From Cocos nucifera (Eukaryota; Streptophyta; Magnoliopsida; Arecales; Arecaceae): a stretch of 64,000 nucleotides of DNA. The number at the start of each line of letters is the position of its first letter. Position 1 is the first letter of the stretch. The stretch covers positions 186,001 through 250,000 of the forward strand of contig QRFJ01000766.1 of assembly GCA_006176705.1 (NCBI GenBank). Reading direction: 5' to 3'. The translations under genes and the position numbers were made by a program. A model generated the notes under the pieces. The model made no database searches. It was not told the origin of the DNA and saw nothing but the letters and a program-made list of their open reading frames with translations. Shown here in pieces: positions 59,971 to 64,000 of this stretch.

Positions 59971-60830
59971 GCAAAATGTGAATGCCAAATGACCTAAGGA
60001 TAGTCCAAACGATAGGTATCTATGGCACCTAAGATTAGGTCATATAGCAGAAGATAGGATCAACAAATTGGAGAAAAATGGACTATTGAGTCCATTGACT
60101 TCCGAGTCATATCCAACTTGTGAATTCTGCCTTCAAGGCAAAATGACCAAACTCCCTTTTGTTGGACATGGGAAGAGGGCCACAGATCTCCTTGCCCTAG
60201 TACATACATTTGTATGCCGCCCATTTGATGTGCCGCTAGAGCAATTTTGTCTACTTCATTACCTTTACGATGATCTATCTAGTATGGGGTATGTGTATGT
60301 ATGAGACAGAAGTCTGAAGCTTTGAAAAGTTTAAAGAATTCAGACATGAAGTAGAAAAAATAAACTGAAAAATTATTAAGGTTCTTCAATCAGATCGAGG
60401 AGGTGATACCTTAGCCGAAATTCTAGACTATCTAAGAAAAAATGGCATAGTCTCTCAATGGACTCCACCAGGAACCCTCAACTCAACGGATTTCAGAATG
60501 GAGAAATCGACTCTATTGATTGTTCGATCCAGATGAGCTTCACAAACCTCCCTGATTTTCTTTGGGGACACTCATTGTTAACTTCAATTTATTACTGAAT
60601 AGGGTTTCCTCAAAACGTTCCTACCACACCGTATGAGATATGGCATAAAAACAAGTTTGAGTCATCTCAGAATTTGGGTTGTCCGTCATGTCAAAAGACA
60701 ACAAGGGATAGTGTTTAGGTCCTTCAGAGCTCGATTCATAGGATATCCTAAAGAGTCATTAGGATACTATTTCATTCCAGAAGACCACAATGTGATTGTG
60801 AGTCGACATGCCATCTTTTTTGAAAAATAA
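59971..60830 (+). pseudogene. P2 pol: integrase (protease region deleted)
   Basis: Right after gag the text reads CGAGCAAAATGTGAATGCC, the end of the pre-integrase segment, so the protease and about 430 bp are missing. The integrase has WHLRLGHIAEDRINKLEKNG, an intact CEFCLQGKMTKLPF zinc pair, and HTFVCRPFDVP, where P1 and M1 have HTDVCGSFDV, so the first catalytic Asp is lost. Further on come YDDLSSMGYVYV, TPYEIWHKNKFESSQNL-type remnants and RFIGYPKESLGYY. Several frameshifts are present. Confidence 0.85.
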
Positions 60831-62046
60831 TTTATTCAAGATAGCGGCATTGAAAGATAGATCAAGCTTGATGAGAAAGCCTCACAAGTACAACGAGCTA
60901 AGGACCAATTGGAACCAAATCAGGTGGAGCTAATAAGAACACTACCTCCTCCACCTCATAGATCGGAAAGAGTTTTCCATCCCCCTGAGAGATATTTAGG
61001 TATTATTTCAGAGGAAGTAGAGGAAACGTTCCTCGTAGGCAATGGTGCTCATGGTGATGATCCCAAAACCTACAACGAGGCGATATCGGATATCGACTCC
61101 GAGAAATGGCTAGAGGCAATGCAGTCAGAAATTGACTCGATGCACTCAAACCAAGTCTGGATCTTGATAGATCCACCAGAAGGTATAGTACCTATTGGGT
61201 GTAAATGGATCTTCAAAAGAAAGATTGGTGCAGATGAAAATGTGGAGACATTCAAAGCTAGACTAGTGGCAAAAGGTTATAGTCAATGTGAAGGCATTGA
61301 CTATCAGGATACCTTTTTCCCAATGGCTATGCTAAAATCCATCCTCACATTGCTTGCTGTTGCAGCCTATTTCGATTATGAAATATGGCAAATGGACGTG
61401 AAAATGGCATTCTTAAATGGATATCTTGAGGAAGATATCTATATGGAACGGCGCTAGGTTTCACATCCAATGATACTGATCACAAGATTTGCAAGCTGCA
61501 AAGGTCCATATATGGACTTAAGCAAGCATCTCAGAGCTGGAACACTCATTTCAATGATGTGATCAAAAAGTTTGATTTCATCAAAAATGAAGAGGAACCG
61601 TGTGTTTTCAAAAGGTCAGTGGGAGCGCTGTTGTCTTCCTCGTATTGTACGTGGATGACATCCTCCTTATTGGAAATGATATTTCCATATTAACAACAGT
61701 CAAAATATGGTTGTCCAAGGAATTCTCCATGAAAGATCTAGGTGAAGCATCCTTTATTCTAGGAATTAAGGTCTATAGGGATAGACCGAATAGGATGCTA
61801 GGACTTTCACAGAAGATGTACATAGAAGAAGTACTAAAGAGGTTTAGTATGAAAAACTCTAAAAGGGGATTAATACCCTTCAGACATAGTATTCATCTTT
61901 CCAAGAAGATGTGCCCTAGCACACCTGAGGAAATAGAATGCATGAGCAAGATCCCTTATGCTTCTGCAATAGGGAGCCTCATGTATACCATGCTATGTAC
62001 ACGACCTGATATTGCCCATGCTGTGAGTGTCACAAGCAGATATTAG
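60831..62046 (+). pseudogene. P2 pol: reverse transcriptase
   Basis: One open stretch (60909-61457) carries PPPPHRSERVFHPPERYLG, KWLEAMQSEIDSMHSNQVWI, GCKWIFKRKIGADENVETFK, ARLVAKGYSQCEGIDYQDTF and MAFLNGYLEEDIYME. A frameshift at about 61450 (GAACGGCGCTAGG against GAACAACCGCTAGG) breaks it. The second stretch (61600-62046) has catalytic YVDDILLIGNDIS, LGEASFILGIKVYRDRPNRM and GSLMYTMLCTRPDIAHAVS, ending in a stop after SRY where M1 has YQ. Confidence 0.9.
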
Positions 62047-62433
62047 TCAAATCCAGGTGAAGAACACTGGACTTCTGTGAAATATATTCTTAAGTACTTG
62101 AGAAGAACTAAGGATATGATGTTGGTCTTTGGTAACGGAGAACTCCAAGTCCAGGGATACACAGACTCGGATTTCATGTTCGATATAGATGATCGAAAGT
62201 CGACATCTAAGAGTCTATTTGTGTGCAATAGTGGCGCTGTCAGTTGGAAGAGTTCCAAGCAAACAATGATACCACCTCATCCGCGATTACCTCGAGAAGG
62301 GTTATGTCGAGGTCAAGAGAGTCAACTCCACAGACAATGTAGCAGACCCACTTACAAAGTCGTTGTACCAGCAGAAGATCGAAGCCCACCTTGAGAAGAT
62401 GGAACTTAGACTTGTATCCAATTGACTTTAGGA
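62047..62433 (+). pseudogene. P2 pol: RNase H with internal deletion
   Basis: It reads MKYILKYLRRTKDMMLVFGN, YTDSDFMFDIDDRKSTSKSL and AVSWKSSKQTMI. The part M1 shows as DSTVEVEY through the YDNN motif is missing, and the text jumps to the segment for HLRDYLEKGYVEVKRVNSTD, out of frame. The deletion joins at TGATA, which occurs at both ends of the missing segment in M1. RNase H cannot be active. Confidence 0.85.
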
Positions 62434-62445
62434 TAAGTGGGAGAT
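62434..62445 (+). other. P2 polypurine tract
   Basis: AAGTGGGAGAT directly precedes the 3' LTR start TGTTAG. Confidence 0.85.
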
Positions 62446-64000
62446 TGTTAGATATATGTGCCCTAGAAATCAGAATTGGCTGACACTTGTAATACACTTC
62501 TAGGGGCAAAATTATAATTTTGACTATAATCAATAAAATGGATTATTTTCTATCACATATGTGTATTTAGTAACTGTGATACATCCTTTGAGTTAATGGT
62601 AATGATAATTCATATTTTCAAGAGTTGAAAATTTAAGACATGAATAATCATTATTAACTCATAAAATGCTCCCGACCATAGGATCATCACGAGGATGGTG
62701 ATTGATCCGAAAGGTTGGTGTACAATCGCTTCTCTTTAGTAGATGAGTCTTGAGTCTATGGTGTAGAGACACTGAAGCGAGAGTACAGATACTCGTTAGA
62801 GAACGAGGGCACTGAGCATGACCACCTCGAGTAGTCATTAGGGAGTCTACCTTCTCATCCATGACTGACTCAATGCTGCAGTAGTGTGTCTTGTTCTTTG
62901 ACTTGAGGTGCATCGACAGTTCACCTTGAAGTGTTATAGTTTGACTACACCATTACTTGGTCTCCTAGCCATATGGAATCCTGAGGTGTATGTTGGCTAT
63001 AGCATGTTCATTGTAGGAACTGGATTGCATCAAGATGGAATCTATCTACCTCGGTGGTAGAGGAGCAGCCCTATGATAATCATGAGAATCAAGTCTAGAA
63101 GTCCATGGCCATGGTAGAGTGAAATAATAGAAAGAGTTTCTATTTAGATTTTCACATCAGACTCTAATCGAATGGTTACATCATATGACGGAGACTAGGG
63201 TTTGACGAGTTCACCATAACCCTAATCTGATCGGGGCTCAAGATAGAAGAACTTAATCACACAGGTAGCTACACCAAGAGGTTCGCATTCAGCTCTGATG
63301 GGTTGCCACCATATACTGCTAGGTATCACTGGTGGATTTTGGGAGCAATTAAAATGATTTAGATGATCGATCATTCTAACTATTCGAATCAGAAGAGTTC
63401 TGATTCATCGAAAGGAGTTTCGATGATGTCGATGATGAAGATCATGACATATCCCATTACCATACAGAACTGAACCTAACTGGGTCACACAAACAAGGGT
63501 TTGAATCTAGTGATCATCAATTGAACTAATCTAGTTCAATTGATCTGAATGAGATTCAATTAGGTTCAAGGAAATCGTGCTAGCACTCGATTGAACCTAA
63601 CGTTCTTCTTTTGCTATCATAAATAAGTTATCCTGTTTGAGCCAAAGGAGTTTGTGCTCAATCAGAGGCCTTCATATGGTCTGACTGGAGGTTGTCCAAG
63701 TCAAAAATGGTTGTCTTATTTTGTAGGACTTTACCTGCCATTTTTGATCACTTGCCATTTCTCGTTCTTTGACTTTGGTCAAAAGTCTATCTTTGACTGG
63801 TCAAATATTGACCATTGACACTTTGACTTTTGTCCACATGTCACACACCTATTGGAGAGCTGGTGGGGGCCTGTCCCCCTGCCAGAACCTGGCAAGGAAG
63901 AGGGCGCATGCCACCCTTGGCATGTGCCCAAGTTGGAGGCGCCCAGGAGTCCCTATTGGACAGGGACTCCATCTCCTTTTTGGATTTTGATTAGAGTTCT
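62446..64000 (+). repeat. P2 3' LTR, first 1555 bp
   Basis: It starts TGTTAGATATATGTGCCC and runs off the window. The B2 block (GGGGGCCTGTCCCCCTGCC near 63866) is present; the TATA box and LTR end lie outside. Confidence 0.9.

Larger units (their letters stand above)
54958..64000 (+). mobile_element. P2: plus-strand Ty1/copia element (family B, subfamily B2)
   Basis: It has a 5' LTR (54958-57239), primer-binding site, leader, gag, integrase, RT, truncated RNase H, polypurine tract and 3' LTR from 62446 to the window edge. The internal region is about 5.2 kb, some 600 bp shorter than M1 because of two deletions (protease to pre-integrase, and within RNase H). The two LTRs agree closely over the first 350 bp, apart from small indels further on. 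CCAAC (54953-54957) is the expected target duplication. Confidence 0.9.

Noticed and set aside
1..64000. Host protein-coding gene, tRNA or rRNA
   Set aside because: Every interpretable stretch maps to a retrotransposon; no exon-like conserved protein or RNA gene structure was recognised on either strand.

Overview
The window is repeat DNA from a plant nuclear genome. Every stretch I can interpret belongs to an LTR retrotransposon, and I see no host gene, tRNA, rRNA, CRISPR array or bacterial-type operon. Long Ty1/copia LTRs (about 2.3-2.7 kb) of Angela/BARE-like character, an Athila-like Ty3/gypsy gag and AT-rich decayed intergenic DNA suggest a monocot, plausibly a palm. That organism guess is inference, because no single-copy gene is present to confirm it.

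Layout, left to right. C0 (1-302, +) is a copia pol fragment cut by C1 (303-4558, - strand copia: 3' LTR plus RNase H/RT remnant). C1 is cut by C2 (4559-7658, + copia: 2.7 kb 5' LTR, primer-binding site, leader with two hairpins). C2 is cut by L1 (7659-14510, + large non-coding LTR element with a 92-bp tandem array in its LTRs and a 117-bp array inside). L1's 3' LTR is cut by C3 (14511-15470, start of a copia LTR), and C3 is cut by P1 (+ copia). P1's 5' LTR, leader and gag lie at 15471-20596. P1 is split at a GATCC target site by a - strand copia (M1, from 20597), and its pol resumes in frame at 52688-54957. There it is cut by P2 (54958 to beyond the window, + copia: both LTRs, gag, integrase, RT, RNase H). 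The minus-strand copia's 5' LTR carries G1, a gag-only Athila-like Ty3/gypsy element with a GTGCC target duplication (44656-52320). The window therefore holds the left halves of a deeply nested set, and the matching right halves are predicted beyond position 64000.

The key caution is assembly. A 25-base N gap lies at 40737-40761. About 30.3-40.7 kb on its left is a second copy of 44.4-54.5 kb on its right: same LTR, same G1 insertion at the same site, same P1 flank. The left copy is peppered with 1-2 base insertions and deletions. The two contig ends probably overlap and were not merged, so roughly 10-14 kb here is likely false duplication. The left sequence also switches LTR subfamily near 30.3 kb, which suggests it is chimeric.

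No element here looks competent. Coding regions carry stops mostly at former Gln, Trp or Arg codons, the pattern expected from decay of methylated cytosines, plus deletions and frameshifts. M1 keeps the best pol (DSG protease motif and YVDD reverse transcriptase, with one stop inside the RT frame). The more unusual items are the gag-only element G1, the LTR-borne tandem array and in-phase 117-bp repeats of L1, and the paired hairpins just after the C2 primer-binding site.
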